From contig JAITJQ010000046.1 in the NCBI GenBank assembly GCA_031278845.1, positions 1-7,596 of the forward strand: 7,596 bases of DNA, given 5' to 3'. Below the pieces are notes generated by a model. That model made no database searches. It was not told the origin of the DNA and saw only the letters and a program-made list of their open reading frames with translations. This document shows, one piece after another, positions 6,316 to 7,596 of the stretch. Position 1 is the first letter of the stretch, and each line of letters starts with the position of its first letter. Origin of the DNA: Puniceicoccales bacterium. Lineage in GTDB: Bacteria > Verrucomicrobiota > Verrucomicrobiia > Opitutales > LL51. Both the position numbers and the translations under genes were made by a program.

Positions 6316-7011
6316 ATGAAAAAATTACCCGCCTATTATTTTTTCCTCTTCTTCCAGATGATCCTAAACGCCCAGGATAATCGTTTCTTCCATGAAGCTA
6401 ACGAGGCCTATAGCAGTCAGGATTACGGAAAGGCCGTCGAATTGTTGGAAACGGCACCAACGCATTCCTTTGCCCAATACTTCAATTTGGGTTGCGCTTA
6501 CCAAAAAAATAACGACATAGGCAACGCTTGGGTCGCCTTCGAAAAGGCAAAACAATTGAGACCCTATGACAAAAATGTTCGTCACGCACTCCAAACTCTC
6601 CCATTAACAAGGGAACAAAAAAAATTTATTCCCTTCTACCAAACTTTATTCGCTATGAATATCCTTGCCATGTTATTGTGTTCTTTCTTTTGGTTAGCTA
6701 TTTTATTATGGATCCGTCGACGGATGAAAAAATCGATCGCTAAGGGTACACTTTACCTAAGTTTTGCGGGCTGTTTGGGAAGTGGCGCTTTCCTATATGC
6801 ATCCAGCTGCATTTTTCAAAAATGTATCGTAACCCATGGAGAAGCTCCACTCCATATTTCTCCCACAGCACAATCGGAAATTCTTCAACATCTCCCTTCG
6901 GGAACCCCCCTAACGGTGGCGACAAAACACGGAAATTTTTTGCACGTTAATCTGAAAAATGGCCAAAACGGTTGGATTGATTGCGAAAATGTGAAGTATT
7001 TTTTGGATTAA
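6316..7011 (+). CDS. batE: BatE: TPR plus SH3-like envelope protein
   Basis: 231 residues. A signal peptide occupies 1-19 (ILNA before QD). TPR-type helices span about 22-90, with GKAVELLE and FNLGCAYQKNNDIGNAWVAFEKA. Two membrane helices lie at about 108-132 and 145-167, separated by a basic turn (RRRMKK). A bacterial SH3-like domain follows at about 168-229, with LHISPTAQSEILQHLPSGTPL and NGQNGWIDCENVKYF. This order (signal, TPR, two helices, SH3) is the BatE layout. The TPR and SH3 parts should both face the periplasm, suggesting contacts with BatB-BatC/BatD or with the cell wall; that role is inferred. The gap from batD is 21 bases and A-rich, with no Shine-Dalgarno before the ATG, which is unlike the first gene. 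The next gene starts four bases after its stop. Confidence 0.88.
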   Translation: MKKLPAYYFFLFFQMILNAQDNRFFHEANEAYSSQDYGKAVELLETAPTHSFAQYFNLGCAYQKNNDIGNAWVAFEKAKQLRPYDKNVRHALQTLPLTREQKKFIPFYQTLFAMNILAMLLCSFFWLAILLWIRRRMKKSIAKGTLYLSFAGCLGSGAFLYASSCIFQKCIVTHGEAPLHISPTAQSEILQHLPSGTPLTVATKHGNFLHVNLKNGQNGWIDCENVKYFLD

Positions 7012-7015
7012 TCCC

Positions 7016-7596
7016 GTGTTAAAAGTTTTTTATCCAGAAACCCTCATGGAGGGATCCGTCATTCACTTATCCCAGGAAGAAGCACACCATTTGTTCCATG
7101 TCCTACGCGCCAACAGAAATGAAAAGGTCACCCTTCTCAACGGCTGTGGATACTATGCCGAAGGACATGTCCTTGATTGTAAGACCCAGGAAATCGCAAT
7201 CGATTGCGTCCACTTCACACAAAACAGTAACATTACACTCTGCCCCGCCCTCTTGAAAAATAAGGCCATGGACTTCCTCATCCGCGAGGTAACGGCAATC
7301 GGTGTCGCAAAAATTATTCCCCTCCATACCCAAAATTCAGAGGTCAAAATTCAAAACATTCCCGAAAAACAAATCCATTGGAACCGTATTGCCCGCGAAG
7401 CCTGTAAACAATCGGGTAATCCACACCTACCTACCATCGAAATACCCCAAAAATTAAAAGATTTCAAATGCTCCATGCCGACATTTGTCGCCGCACTCCA
7501 AAAAGATGCCAAAAATATCTTTCATTACCAGTCGACCATTAAAAATAATCCCATCACCCTCCTCCTCGGCCCAGAAGGTGACTTCTCAAAGCAGGA
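7016..7596 (+). CDS. rsmE: 16S rRNA (uracil-1498-N3)-methyltransferase RsmE, N-terminal part (runs off right edge)
   Basis: SPOUT-class enzyme that uses S-adenosylmethionine to methylate N3 of U1498 in 16S rRNA on the assembled small subunit, in the cytoplasm. About 193 of the usual 230-250 residues are present. The N-terminal PUA-like domain begins VLKVFYPETL and has LSQEEAHHLFHVLRANRNEK, which matches the RsmE EEAHH...VLR pattern. The knot domain includes ALLKNKAMDFLIREVTAIGV, REACKQSGN and, at about 185-191, GPEGDFS (usual form GPEGGFS), part of the cofactor-binding knot. The start is taken as GTG at 7016 because it gives the expected N-terminus. An in-frame TGA near 6992 limits any extension, and no ATG lies between. 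The ribosome binding site is weak. Four bases separate it from batE, so it is probably cotranscribed. The link to Bat function looks like chance operon membership. Confidence 0.93.
   Translation, partial: MLKVFYPETLMEGSVIHLSQEEAHHLFHVLRANRNEKVTLLNGCGYYAEGHVLDCKTQEIAIDCVHFTQNSNITLCPALLKNKAMDFLIREVTAIGVAKIIPLHTQNSEVKIQNIPEKQIHWNRIAREACKQSGNPHLPTIEIPQKLKDFKCSMPTFVAALQKDAKNIFHYQSTIKNNPITLLLGPEGDFSKQ

Noticed and set aside
7103..7347. Two minus-strand open frames of 64 and 76 codons near the right edge
   Set aside because: They lie fully inside rsmE, whose plus-strand frame is unbroken and carries family motifs.

Overview
The window is an ordinary-looking bacterial chromosome segment with densely packed genes, standard bacterial code and moderate to low GC. 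It is dominated by one operon of the Bat (Bacteroides aerotolerance) type. Gene content and the look of the proteins suggest a Gram-negative bacterium. The PheS sequence, a DUF4381-like gene next to batA, and a fused BatB-BatC point loosely to the Verrucomicrobiota/PVC neighbourhood. That placement is an impression and not a demonstrated result.

Layout: positions 1-574 (minus strand) hold the N-terminal half of pheS, running off the left edge. Positions 575-700 are a divergent intergenic region with a good sigma-70-like promoter for the rightward genes and a perfect AT-rich palindrome over its -35 box. Rightward genes follow in a tight series: a DUF4381-like membrane protein (701-1321), batA (1318-2355), a fused batB-batC (2352-4607), batD (4609-6294), batE (6316-7011) and the start of rsmE (7016 to the right edge). 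The first three overlap by ATGA and the others are 1, 21 and 4 bases apart, so all six are probably one transcript.

How the genes fit together: BatA and BatB are membrane-anchored von Willebrand factor A (VWA) proteins with complete metal-ion (MIDAS) motifs facing the periplasm. BatC (TPR), BatD (beta-sandwich repeats) and BatE (TPR plus SH3-like) are expected to assemble with them at the envelope. In related operons a MoxR AAA+ ATPase and a DUF58 protein precede these genes. Neither is in the window, and pheS lies divergently where they would be expected. The family has been linked to aerotolerance or envelope stress, but its molecular job is not settled. PheS and RsmE are housekeeping translation proteins.

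The most distinctive elements are the BatB-BatC fusion, which keeps what looks like the old BatC signal peptide as an internal membrane segment, and its roughly 200-residue Asp/Gln/Lys/Asn repeat tail, which is built from duplicated DNA blocks. I see no mobile element, CRISPR array, tRNA or rRNA, and nothing that clearly amounts to a wholly new system.
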